A model generated the notes under the pieces. It was not told where the DNA came from. It ran no database searches and saw only the letters and a program-made list of their open reading frames with translations. A stretch of DNA of 64,000 nucleotides from Sepioteuthis lessoniana (taxonomy: Eukaryota > Mollusca > Cephalopoda > Myopsida > Loliginidae): positions 87,875,275-87,939,274 of the forward strand of contig OY757911.1 of NCBI GenBank assembly GCA_963585895.1, read 5' to 3'. This document shows positions 12,577-22,430 of this stretch, piece after piece. The translations under genes were made by a program, and so were the position numbers. Position 1 is the first letter of the stretch, and each line of letters starts with the position of its first letter.

Positions 12577-12772
12577 CCCTTTTCAATAGCTAATAGACTG
12601 AGGTGTACTTCTTTCCCTGGATTGCTCCACTTTACCCTTGATACATGCCTTATATTGCTGAGTGTTAAGCAAGGAAGTATCAAGTACCATTATTAATGTC
12701 TTTGGTATAACACAACCTGGGATTGAACCCAGGTCTCCCAGACCATTAGCAAACACTCTACCCACAATTTTA
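12577..12772 (-). repeat. tRNA-derived SINE, family E
   Basis: On the - strand a tRNA-like head (gggtagagtgtttgctaatgg) with B box gggttcaatcccagg is followed by 'aagacattaataatggtacttgatac', 'ttgcttaacactcagc' and 'aagggtaaagtggagcaat'. The same body recurs at 20187-20310. This SINE sits inside the gag-like ORF and supplies its C-terminal third. Confidence 0.65.
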
Positions 12773-13074
12773 GCTTTCTCCAGTTCCATCTTATTTCTTT
12801 GTAGTTCCATTTGGGCTTGTATTTTAATTTTCTCCAGTTCAATTTGTTCTGGTGTCATTCTTATTATTTCCGTTGGTAGCTCTTCCAATACTGCTTCCTC
12901 GAACATATTTTCGTCCACCATGTGCTCGGCTATTTTTCTCACGAGTTCATGTTTCCTCATAGTATTCTGAACATTTAGCTCAAGCTTCTCGCCAATTTTC
13001 ACTATCTCGCTTTTTCTCAGCCTCTCCAACTTTTCCATGGAGGGTTCTTTTAAGAAGTTCTCTATTTTGTCCAT
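12583..13074 (-). pseudogene. Gag-like N-terminus fused by read-through to a SINE
   Basis: A 163-codon ORF starts just inside the 5' LTR and primer site. Residues 1-100 are charged and helical: 'MDKIENFLKEPSMEKLERL', 'RKHELVRKIAEHMVDENMFE', then EQIELEKIKIQAQMELQRNK. This resembles the N-terminal domain of gag polyproteins of some animal gypsy-like elements. From about residue 105 (GRVFANGLGDLGSIPG) the ORF is the translation of SINE E, including its B box. The chimera therefore reflects insertion of the SINE into gag, not a natural protein. No protease or pol follows. Confidence 0.65.
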
Positions 13075-13228
13075 TCTTTTTTTTTATTTTTTTTTATTTT
13101 CCCAAACAGTTATCTCAATGGGTAATTTTGACTGTTTCAACGATATTCCTTTCACGGTCTCCCAGGGCAGATTTAGATGGCAGGAATTGTCATACGACTA
13201 CAAGAAATAAATATTATTTATAATAATA

Positions 13229-13248
13229 ATCCCGGGACGAGCCCCCAT
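13229..13248 (-). promoter_or_regulatory. Primer-binding site, tRNA-Pro-like
   Basis: The - strand reads atgggggctcgtcccgggat, which is close to the well-known retroviral tRNA-Pro primer site with one added C. It lies 9 bp inside the 5' LTR end (GTCACA at 13258-13263, read on -). This fixes the element's orientation. Confidence 0.7.
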
Positions 13249-13257
13249 TTTTAGGTC

Positions 13258-14236
13258 TGTGACAACAAATTCTTTAAAATCCCAAAACGAGACTTTATTT
13301 TCGCATGTGTGAAGACGGGGCAGACTGGCACTTGATCCCTCGTAGAATAAGTCCTTGTTCAGAGTTTTTTTCTCGGGCATATAAGAACTGGCATATTATG
13401 TGGGGGATTAGTTTATGGCTAGACTGACCGCCGCTGGCAAGGGGTTTCCAAATTTTCACACTATGCACACACCCACCAAGGCCACTAGTCTTCCTCCCCT
13501 ATAACAATGGAAGATATGGACCTCTAGGTTTAGACGTAATAATATTAGTTATAGTAGTCGGCAATTCCGGTTTCCCGTGTGATATTTTAAAGGAATTAAT
13601 AGGACAATTTTAAGCGAGCATATCATAAGGCGAATAGAAGCTGGAAAAGAAACATGAAATAACAAATTCGTAGCAGACACTACAAATAACAACTTCAAGC
13701 ACGTGGGAACATTAAAATATATCAGTCCTTTTTACTACATACAGATATACACTTTCAACGTATCGAATATATCGTAAATGGATAGTGTGTGAACACAAAT
13801 GTCTTTCTTCAAATTGGGAGAGAGAGAGGATATATATAATTGGGTATAAGGAGAAACAGTCCCAAAGTTTACTTATCTTATTTTGATGGATTCCTGTGGA
13901 GAATATTCCTTCTTTTACGGGCTCGTCTTTTACCCGGAGTTCTTGGCTTTAGTTCCATTCGCCACGAACCCTGTCCAACAACTAATTTTTCTCTTTTTTC
14001 TTTTTTCGCTGACGGGAGGAAGGTGCCACTTCCGTTTTAGGGTCCCAGCCAATCATTTGGCTTCTACCTTCTTCCTTCCCATGTCAGGCGACCCGAGTGA
14101 GTTCACAGAGTACCAACATCTGTTGGTCTCCACTCTTGACCCACATTCTTTACTTTGACGGCTTGCTACTGTTAATTCACGCACGGGGAATAGTAGTAAT
14201 CATATTTCTATCTTTTCAGTGGGACACCACATGACA
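13258..14236 (-). repeat. 5' LTR of the LTR element (higher-coordinate copy)
   Basis: About 0.98 kb. Partner of 9362-10608. It is adjacent to the tRNA-Pro-like primer site and ends TGTCATGTGGTGTCCC on the - strand. Confidence 0.65.
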
Positions 14237-14617
14237 CAATGAATATGTTTCCTAACATCTTGACATGAAATAACCCTAGACAAGTTAACATGCCATTAAG
14301 TCAATCAATTAAAATTCTTGTTTGCAGTTAGTATATGTTGGAATAAATAACTCAAAGAGAATTTTTTGGAAACTTATATTCCATTTTTGAATGTTCTTCA
14401 GTGGCAAGAGTTCATACTTTTTGGCAGGAGGTATAAAATAAAACTTGAATGCCAGAAATTCATTTTCTTAATGTCTGTCATCAAAGTTTTTTTGTTAGGT
14501 ATTTGTGTGTCTGTTTCTAAAATAGAGTCCTTGTAATTTGAATCCTTTTGGTATGGTTGATGGGGTAAAAGAAAAAGGAGACTTACTTAGAGTTGGTTCT
14601 GGTCATCATCTGACTTT

Positions 14618-14893
14618 GGAGGTGCCCGTGGTGTAATGGTTATCGTCACAGGAATTGGACATGGCGATACGAGTTCAAATCCTGGACTGATTGCATTTCA
14701 CATAGCACTAATACCCTTGGGGAAGGTATGAATCCAATTATTCTCCCTCCAGCTATGGGTAAATAGTAGGGCAGACTAGGTTCTTCAGCCTTGGTGAGGC
14801 AACTAGTCTAGGAGAAGGAAAACTCTAAATTCAAACCTGTTAAACTCCGCTTAAATTGACCTTGTGTCATATCCTGCTCGAGCGGAGGGGTTG
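14618..14893 (+). repeat. tRNA-derived SINE, family A, first of a tandem pair
   Basis: The head is ggtgcccgtggtgtaatgg, with ttatcgtcacagg following and B-box-like gagttcaaatcctgg. The body contains 'actaatacccttgggg', 'ttctccctccagctatggg' and 'ttcagccttggtgaggcaac', and the tail 'gagcggaggggttggg'. It is one of the two best-preserved copies in the window and gives the family definition. Confidence 0.75.
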
Positions 14894-14904
14894 GGGGAAA
14901 AAAG

Positions 14905-15186
14905 GAGGTGCCTGTGGTGTAGTTGTTATCGTCATAGGAAATGGACACGGCAACACGAGTTCAAATCCTGGATGAGACTGATTGCATTTCACATAGCACT
15001 AATACCCTTGGGAAACGTGTGAATCCAATTATTCTCCCTCCAGCTATGGGTAAATAGTAGGACAGACTAGGTTCTTCAGCCTTGGTTAGGCAACTAGTCT
15101 AGGAGAAGGAACACTCTGAATTCAAACCTGTTAAACTCCGCTTAAAAATTGACCTTGTGTCATATCCTGCCCGAGCGGAGGGGTTG
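14905..15186 (+). repeat. tRNA-derived SINE, family A, second of a tandem pair
   Basis: Near-identical to 14618-14893 across about 280 bp and starts only about 12 bp after it. The head is ggtgcctgtggtgtagttg. The pair probably arose by tandem duplication or by insertion next to a resident copy. Confidence 0.75.
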
Positions 15187-15400
15187 GTAAATAGTATCAT
15201 CTTACTTTGTTGACCACACAGCTGTTCTTGCTTCTGTTTTATGCAGCATGTATAAATGATAAAAATGATAATATATAAGTGAGTGATAATAATGATAAAG
15301 AAATTCTTCTTGAAAATAACAAAAAGAAGTATTTTAATCTAATGGTAAAATCTTTTGAATTTTGTTAGTATGATATTTTCATAAAATCATTTTTTTTTAG

Positions 15401-16026
15401 GCCGAGCACGTGCTGAGAACAGCAAATACATAACATTGGCTAAAGACAACTCTGGAATTTCTGAGAGAGAATTTGCTAATAGGACTCGTGAAAGAATGAT
15501 GGAGAAAGCATTAGAAAGAGTCCAGCAACTCAAAAATGAAGACCCTCAAGGATATGTAAAAATAAAGGAAGAACTACAAAAAAAGGAAAAATCTCTACGG
15601 GACTTTGAACACCAAAATTTAAGTCCCTCTTTACAACCTGGTGAATATCAACTAAGATGTTTAAAATGTGATACGTTCCTTTGCTCGTCTTTGGAAGTAA
15701 GGTCAATACATAAATCTCAACACACTCTCCTGAATGATGACTTTGAATTAAAAATCTCTGTGGAACAACACCCCAGACCGAAGCAATTTGAAAATATGCT
15801 CAAATTATCAAAGATCTATTGCAGAAAATGTAATAATGATTTAGGTATCAAGGCTCTCTATAAAAAGCACAAGTTTCCTATCATAAAAATTTCATCTTTT
15901 ATTTTATGTGATTCAAAAAATAGACGCATCTATGAAAGAAAATGGAAGAATGTTCCTTTCCATATAAAAGAACTTACTCCAGAAGAATACAGCAAGATTC
16001 CTATTTCAAAAAATGCAAATGATTAA
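15401..16026 (+). CDS. RIG-I-like receptor, last exon (motif VI and C-terminal regulatory domain)
   Basis: The exon completes motif VI as QKRGRARA across the splice, continues the helical bridge ('YITLAKDNSGISEREFANRT'), then the C-terminal RNA-binding regulatory domain, and stops at TAA 16024-16026. Zinc ligands are visible as C-L-K-C (cysteine codons at 15658 and 15667) and C-R-K-C (15820 and 15829). The first cysteines of the pairs are 54 residues apart, the spacing of human RIG-I. The second pair is C-x2-C. In the family this domain caps RNA ends and releases autoinhibition. Domain order and length are normal, there are no internal stops, and the gene looks intact. The polyadenylation site is not clear. 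Confidence 0.93.
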
Positions 16027-16289
16027 TTCAATTATGTCAGTGATAAGTAATTCCTTATTGAATTTATGAGAAAATATTTACCATATAGATCAGCTTCAGT
16101 TTTCAATAATATTTTGTTTTTCATTCAAGTTTAGACTGCATACATTTAAAAAGACTAACTAACTTTCACAGCTTTCATTTTCATTCTTTCTAAATTTCAA
16201 CTAAAAATGAATGTTCAGTTCATCACTATTATTTGGTATTTTCAGGCCTATTTTCTTTCTGTTGATCATGTTGTAGAGAAGAGGAAAAT

Positions 16290-16900
16290 TTTGTATTTTG
16301 GTTTGGCGCGCAAATTTATTTCAACACTTAATTTCACCCAATCAGGATGACTTATCCTATTCAGCCCGGACCTTCATTTCCGGCTAGCAAAATGGGTGAG
16401 CGGCCAAACCCAGTCTCTTTGGCTTGAGACGGCAACCAGAACAGACGTTCCTCTGGCCGTCCCTGCTTAGCGATGCTTTTTAACATAGCAACACCAGCAG
16501 CAACATGGACACTCAACAAAGGAACCATCTAATTTATGAATTTCCTCCGAGGAATCCCAGTTGAACATAAATTAGAAACATACAACATGCCTCGCACAGG
16601 CCCAACTTTGTGTCACCCCAAAAATTGGCTATGTCGATCTGAGTGTAATTCCGCTCTCGACACTAGTTCCCTTTTCACCTCTGGTCTACACATGGAGACA
16701 ACGCAGACTATCCCCCAAATACCAGATACAAAACTACGCAGTGACTCTAAACACAATCCCTCACACGTCCCGCAACACACGCTGCCATATCAACATCCCG
16801 CTACGCCATTTCGTCTCCAACACTAACAAGCCTAAACTCCACGAGTCTTGCAGCATCAAAAGCAAACCATATTCAATGCTGCTAATAAAAAAACTTTCTT
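16290..16900. other. GC-richer segment downstream of the receptor gene, unassigned
   Basis: From 'tttggcgcgcaaattt' (16312) to about 16860 the base composition is clearly higher in G+C than its surroundings. It has short ORFs (for example 16536-16826) without recognisable motifs. It could be a solo LTR or a non-autonomous element. No partner copy was found in the window. Confidence 0.35.
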
Positions 16901-17383
16901 TGTTGTGTGTTAAAGAAAAGTTTTGTCATTCATTTGTGTTGCCTAAAAAATATAGTGTTAGAGAAATTAACAATTTCATGAAACGCTATAATGTGATCAA
17001 TACTTAATTTTTTTTTACTTACAACTATTTTGTCTTTTCTACACACATTCTATTTACTACTGTTATCTTTTCCATGCATATATACATAAGTGAGTATTTT
17101 ATAATGTATCAACATATATTTACTACTTTTTGATTGTATGTATCAGTTGCAGCTTTCATAATTGTGTACTCAATATAAAGAAGACTTTTAGAATTTTGAA
17201 CATTGCGAAGAGCTTGTTAATTAAATAAAATTTCTTGTTGACAGATATTCAAATTAATTCAATTTATACTGTCCTCAGACATAGATTGACTAAAATTGTT
17301 CTTGAAATAATTTTTTATTTCAGCCTCCTAACAAAGCCTGTTTGTTTTTTTGGGTTTTTTTTCATTTTTTTACTTGTGTTCTG
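16901..17383. other. AT-rich intergenic stretch
   Basis: No coding sequence or repeat that I can name. It contains AATAAA-type hexamers but nothing ties them to the receptor transcript. Confidence 0.5.
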
Positions 17384-17575
17384 AGAGGTGCTCATGGTAT
17401 AACAGTTATCATAGGAAATGATCGGCCAGAGTTCAAATCCTGTATGAAGCTGTTTTGCATTTTACATATTGCTAATACCCTTGGGAAAGGTATAAATCCA
17501 ACTATTCTCCCTCCAGTTATTGGTAAATGTATAACAAATGATATAGAAGGAAAACTCTGAATCCAAACCAGTTGT
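17384..17575 (+). repeat. tRNA-derived SINE, family A
   Basis: Head ggtgctcatggtataacagtt, B-box-like gagttcaaatcctg, body 'gctaatacccttgggaaagg' and 'tattctccctccagttat', and tail 'aaactctgaatccaaacc'. It is diverged and internally shortened. Confidence 0.65.
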
Positions 17576-17639
17576 TGACTTGGACTGACTATTCCAGTTC
17601 AAGGCTAACTATGTGAGTTGCACTCCCATGACCAAAACC

Positions 17640-17998
17640 AAGTTAAGGGACCAGTGAGAGAGTTGCTGCTTGCCATAACTTGTTCGTAAACCAAAAAGTA
17701 AACAGTTTGTGGTGGAGTAGCAATATAGCTAGTTATGGTACCAGTGAAAGAGTTCCCGCTTGCCATATCTTGTTTGTAAACAAGAGAGTACATAGTTTGT
17801 AGCAGAGTAGAATTATACCTAGTTTGGAATCAGTGAAAGAGTTCTTGCTTGCCATTGCTTGTTCATAAATCAGGGAGTACATAGTGTGTGGCAGAGTAGC
17901 TCATAGCTTGTTATAGGACCATTGAGAGATTTCTTGCTGCCATATCTTGTTCATTAACCTGTGAGACCACTGTGTGTGGCAGAGTAGCACATAGTTAG
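17640..17998. repeat. Minisatellite, about 95-100 bp unit, four copies
   Basis: Each unit has 'accagtgagagagtt.ctgcttgccat', 'cttgttcgtaaac', 'gagtacatagtttgtgg' and 'cagagtag'. Copies begin near 17648, 17739, 17840 and 17925. They are diverged, so this is an old array. The open frame on the - strand (17605-17793) is a by-product of the repeat. Confidence 0.8.
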
Positions 17999-18235
17999 AG
18001 CTTAATAAAGTAGCACTCAATCAGTTCTAATTAAGATAAGTTGTACTTAGCTTTGCTCAGCCAAGTCATTTCTCATAAACATCTCTAACTCAGTGTCATT
18101 TTATAATCCTATACCCGCATCATTTTTCATGATTTTCAAGCCTGGTCCTCTAAGTAAGGGGTAATAACCCATCATTTACAAATGCATCTATGTCATCTTC
18201 TTTTAACTTACTATGGATTCCAAAAATTCTGAAAT

Positions 18236-18390
18236 ATGTCAACTGTATTCCCTGCAGAGTTGTGCACTCCCCCCCCCCCAAAAAAAAAGAAGTGTCCTGG
18301 ATATAATACTAAACTGCATCTGATGGTGAAGCTTCAGTTCTAGAGATCTAGGAAGTGTGGAATAACTCTTCACAATAAACAGTATATTAT
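18236..18390 (+). repeat. Interspersed repeat family C, partial
   Basis: Matches the first half of the family (ctgcagagttgtg…, tgtcctggatataatactaaactgcatctgatggtgaagcttcagttctagag). It contains a C10A9 tract. It breaks off after 'aagtgtggaata'. Confidence 0.6.
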
Positions 18391-19184
18391 AATTAGGATT
18401 AAATAATGATTAATTGAGAATATAATGTAAATAACTAAGGGAATTGAGATGGTGGTGGTGACATCTTTTTGGTTACAGACAGACAGATACATAAACTCCA
18501 TTATTATTTGCATGATTCAAACTATTGTCTTCATCTTGAGTGTTATACTCACAGGCTGTTCTGAAAACAAAAGAAAACATGTTCTGGTTGAAGAGTCTGA
18601 CAAAATCAAGTTAAGTTTAAGACCCTAGAAAATGGTTTCTGAATTGTCCCATCACAAAAAGTTTCAAGTTGGAGTCTACTTAGAAATCGTTTGTTGATTC
18701 CCTGGGTCTATTGGAAAGAAAAGCAACATTACAAGGGCAAAGTAACAAAGAAGGGGAATTAACTGATAAAAAGTATTCCACAGCATGGACAGCAAAATGA
18801 GAACAATCTACCTCTGTAGGGTTCTGTTTGAAATTACCTGAAAGTTGCCAACTATGATAAAAGGCCAGAAAGTATAGTTGCTAAAACATTAAGAGCATAA
18901 CAACCAAGATGAGGGCAATACTCCAGATTCTATAAATGATGTAAATCATGAATTAACTCTTTTTTTTATTCTATTTAAAATCTTTTGACTGGCAATTTTA
19001 AAAAAGAAAAATTTGTCAACAGTTATAAACAAGGAAGTAAATTATGCTGCTATGATCATGAATTTACTTTTCTCTGATAACAGTCATCTTGATAAAAAAA
19101 TTTTCTTATAGAAGGGTTCAATAAAGAAAATTTCAATTATTTTTGTGGTAATCTACAAAAACATTATATAAGAATATTACATTC
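18391..19184. other. AT-rich intergenic stretch
   Basis: I see no gene, tRNA-like head or repeat partner here. Confidence 0.5.
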
Positions 19185-19418
19185 ATCATCCAGAAATGGA
19201 ATTGTTGATACAAGTTCAAATCCTTTGTTTTCACTTTGTACTGATGCTCTTTGGGAAAGGCATGAATCCTTCTCTTCTCCTAGCAGCTATGGGTAAAACA
19301 TAGGATAAACTTGGTTCCAGTCTAGGAGAAAGAAAACTTTGAATTCAAAACAGTAGCTCTACTCCATTTAAAAATTAACCTTGTTTCTCATACCTGTCGT
19401 GGCAGAGGGGTTGGGTAA
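19185..19418 (+). repeat. tRNA-derived SINE, family A, head degenerate
   Basis: Body blocks 'tgctctttgggaaaggcatgaatcc', 'cagctatgggtaaaacata', 'gaattcaaaacagtagctctactcc' and 'ggcagaggggttgggtaaat' are in family order. Confidence 0.6.
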
Positions 19419-19879
19419 ATACATACATTCATTATCCAGATTAACTAAGTTTTACTCATTTACTTAATTCTTTTTACAGAATAGTGAGATTTAAATCCCT
19501 AAAATGCTATATCTGACATATGCCATAACTCAACATCTTTTTAGTGGTTGAAGGAAGGAAAGACTAAAGAAATTTGGCTGATGGGTGAATTATAATGAAA
19601 TGAGGATAAACTTTTGGGATTGAATTGTTCAGTAAAAAATTAAGCAAGTTAAAATTGAAACTTATTCTTATCTTGTAAATGAATTTATGTATAACATTTT
19701 CTTAACATTTTTTGTACATTCCTGAAGAACTTTTCTTCCTAACCATTGGCAGGAATTTCATTGTAGAAGGTAGGAGTATTCATATATTAGTTTCATTATA
19801 TGCTATAAACAACTTCAAGTAACCCTCCACCCTAAGAATTAACCTCCCAACTAAATGTATAGGTAAAAATTTAGGCTTT

Positions 19880-20060
19880 CACTCAAACTGTGAAATTGAA
19901 TTTGATAGTGACGCTCCAATTATGGAGCTTTGGAGAATGTGGAGTACTCCTTCATTACCATTACTCCCAGGTCCACTCTGACCTGGAGTGGTAATACCAG
20001 TTGGGGTCATCTGTATAGGTCAGATAGAATTGTTTAATCCTTTATCATACTTGAAACCAT
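19880..20060 (+). repeat. Interspersed repeat family C
   Basis: Contains 'gtgacgctccaattatggagctttggagaatgtggagtac', then the 'tccactctgacctggagtgg' and 'gggtcatctgtataggtcagatagaattgttt' blocks. Confidence 0.65.
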
Positions 20061-20186
20061 CTGAGCGCAAAATATGAACTGGCTCATCTAAAAATGTTAC
20101 CAATTCATTTACAATCTATACATATATTTAGTTGGCTGACCTTAATTCAGAGGAAACCAATAGCAACTACACTGAGGTGTTAGGAA

Positions 20187-20310
20187 GAGCACTACTTCTT
20201 TCCCTGTATTGCTCCACTTACCCTTGATCATTATCTTATAATGGTGTGTGTTAAGCAAGGGGACATCAAGGACCATTTTTTGAGTCTTTGGTATGATTCA
20301 ACCTGGGATT
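20187..20310 (-). repeat. tRNA-derived SINE, family E, truncated at the B box
   Basis: Shares 'cttctttccctgtattgctccact', 'ttaagcaagg..atcaag' and 'tctttggtatgattcaacctgggatt' with 12577-12772. It joins repeat family C directly at about 20311, so the head is lost. Confidence 0.6.
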
Positions 20311-20312
20311 TT

Positions 20313-22310
20313 GCTTAGTCAGCTAGAGTTGTAGAATACACCGACTGCACCTCTGCAGAGGGGTAAAACCCACCCAATGAGTGTCCTTGGTATGACACTA
20401 AGGAATCTGATGGTGAGGTTCCAGTGTGACAATATTCGTCTGTGGCGGTGCGTGAGGGGTTAACTAAAAAAAAATTGAATAGCCAATTATAATTGCCAAG
20501 AAGTGTGGAGTTGAAATTCTGGGAAAAAGAATCGAAAATGCTGTGACCGAGTTTGTTTTTTTTTGTTGACAATAGCCAAAATTGAAACAAAGAAGTTGAC
20601 AGGTACGGAAGATTAAGTTGTTTACAGAACTCAGGCAGAAATCGAGAAAGAAAAATATTGTGATTAAAAAGGTGAAAAGAGTAACGATACTAAGATAATT
20701 TTCGAGCCTGGAAAAAGTTAATTTTTAAAGGATTTGACAGCACAAAGATTCAGATACGGTGTGACTTGCACTCCAGTTAAAAGGTGGGACTCAGAGCAAA
20801 CAAAGAAGTCTTTGTCAAGATAAAGAAGGCCACCTGGCATTTGGGGAAATACCTCAGATAAGGGTTGAGAAAATTATCCAGAATTACTTATCAGTGTTGA
20901 AAGGGAATTATTAATTAGCCTGAGGATAGGCCAGTCTTTTCGCCTACGTGGAATTGAAACCAGTTCCATCAAAGGTGACAGTCCAGCATATTTGGGCAAA
21001 AAGGGGTTGGACCCTTTCTGACGTCATGAGCCGTAAAATGATAGAAACTATGTTGGTAGGAGGAAAGCTATCCTCCTGTAGTCCTCACTATGAGGGTAGT
21101 GAGAGGAACGACTTTGTGGAAGTAGTGAAAAGAGGGTTGGATCCTTTCTGATGACGAAAATTAAAACAAAGACATGAAGGATGTCTAATGAGTTGAAAAT
21201 GACGTTAGGGAGATCACCCCTGCCTCAGTCAGAACCTACCCCAGAATATTGGCAATTATTATATAAACAGGCTGATTTCCGAACTCAGCAGTTGGTGGCA
21301 GGAGAGCGAGCAGTTGGTACCAGACGAAGTAGACGTAGCCTACGAAGACCAGGCAGGGACCAACAGATTGGAATTGTGCTTTGCGCTACCAGCTCATATA
21401 TCACCAGTCCGCCGCTGAGATACATTGTCGTTAAGAAAACTTAACCCTCGTCGGGCCGCCGCCTTAGACTATTATATGTCACACCCGCAGATTTTTTTTT
21501 TGTCGCCACCTGTAACTTTGAAGTTTTATAAACCCTTTTCTTATCTACTGCAGAAATCGGAGTTATTATTTTTTTTTGTTTTTGTTCTGCAATATATGTA
21601 CCCCTTTGGAGTCCAGTCTTCAGCTGCCAGTAACCCTCTCTTCCTTTCAGACAGGGCCATCGGCCTTACTTTTAAAGAATCACAACGTGGGGCAGGGCTG
21701 TGTATGGTCACTTTCCCTGGAAGGAACTTTTGATCTGTTTTTTCCCACGCTGTAGCAGAGAGATTGGAGGGAGGCGGACAAGGTTGTGGCAAAGAGTTAC
21801 TATAATAGGTATAATCAGCGCTGTGATCGAGGACGGGGCGAAGAGGGTGGTATACCAGTAATGCTGGAGCTCTGGGGAATGTAGAATACCCCTTTGTTTC
21901 TATTGCTCTCAGGTCCACTCTGACCCAGTGGAGTCCTATCTGTGGGTCAAATAGATATTTATTTGATATTTAAACTGTGTACTTATGCTAAACTGAACTG
22001 CTTGAAATAAAACTGTTTTTGACATTTAAATTGTATTTACGCCAAACTGAATTGTTTGAAATAGAACTGTTTTGATATTTAACTGTGTGGGGACAAAAAC
22101 TATACTTATACTAAACTGAATTGTTTGAATTACAACTATTTGACTAAACTGAATAGCTTGAAATAGAAATGTTTTTGACAAACTGTGCACTTACATTTAA
22201 ACTGCATACTTATGCTAATCTGAATTGTTTGACATTGAAACTGCACTCATGCTCAAGTGAATTGTTTGAAATAGAACTGATTATTTGTATAAAAACGGAT
22301 TTAATATTAA
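20313..22310 (+). repeat. Repeat family C, split by a 1.43-kb insertion, with minisatellite tail
   Basis: The 5' part is 20313-20425 and the 3' part 21855-22310. At the break the family sequence 'ggttccagt' resumes as 'ccagtaatgctggagctctgg', exactly as in the uninterrupted copy at about 5090. The tail 21955-22310 is a degenerate tandem of 'cttatgctaaactgaattgtttgaaatagaactg' units. Confidence 0.75.
20426..21854. mobile_element. Unidentified 1.43-kb insertion with 5-bp target duplication CCAGT
   Basis: The boundaries are set by the split of family C. CCAGT occurs at 20421-20425 and 21855-21859. The left end (tgtgacaatattcgtc, ..ggcgg, ..gaggggttaac) is echoed in inverted orientation at 21434-21484 (…cttaaccctcgtcgggccgccgcc…tatatgtcaca), so a DNA transposon of about 1.06 kb may make up most of the insert. 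A short ORF at 21181-21444 ('PLPQSEPTPEYWQLLYKQAD') looks gag-like but is isolated. 20987-21150 contains two echoes of 'ggttggaccctttctga'. The element class is undecided. Confidence 0.55.
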
Positions 22311-22339
22311 ATAACCTACAACAGTTGATATGCAAAAAA

Positions 22340-22430
22340 ACCCTAACAACAACAACAACCTGGGATTGAACCCCAGTTTCCTGGACCTTTGATGAACACT
22401 ACCCACTATGCCAATAAGCTGGATATATAT
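22340..22430 (-). repeat. SINE E-like head fragment
   Basis: The - strand carries a tRNA-like head (tattggcatagtgggtagtg) and B box ggggttcaatcccagg, next to a (CAA)n run. The body is missing. Confidence 0.5.

Larger units (their letters stand above)
9362..14236 (-). mobile_element. LTR retrotransposon with about 1-kb LTRs, no pol left
   Basis: Two direct repeats flank about 2.6 kb of interior. They share 'tatttttcgcatgtgcgaag..ggggcag', 'gcacttgatccctc', 'tgggggttaatttggggctagactgac..ccgctggcaaggggtttccaa' and 'gatatgg.cctctaggtt'. On the - strand the LTRs run TGTCATGTGG…GTCACA. Next to the higher-coordinate (5') LTR is a primer-binding site at 13229-13248 (minus atgggggctcgtcccgggat) that resembles the classic tRNA-Pro site with one extra C. 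A gag-like ORF follows. I recognise no protease, RT or integrase. The interior instead carries SINE D, SINE E and unassigned sequence. I saw no target duplication. Confidence 0.7.
6023..15400 (+). other. 9.4-kb intron 3 of the RIG-I-like receptor gene
   Basis: It runs from donor GTGAGT (6023) to acceptor tttttttag (ending 15400), and phase 1 is preserved. It holds a perfect 21-bp hairpin, a gypsy pol relic (+), an LTR retrotransposon (-) with its own inserted SINEs, and two SINE A copies. The stretch 6030-6830 shows no element I can name. 14240-14615 and 15190-15400 also look like unique AT-rich intron. Confidence 0.75.
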
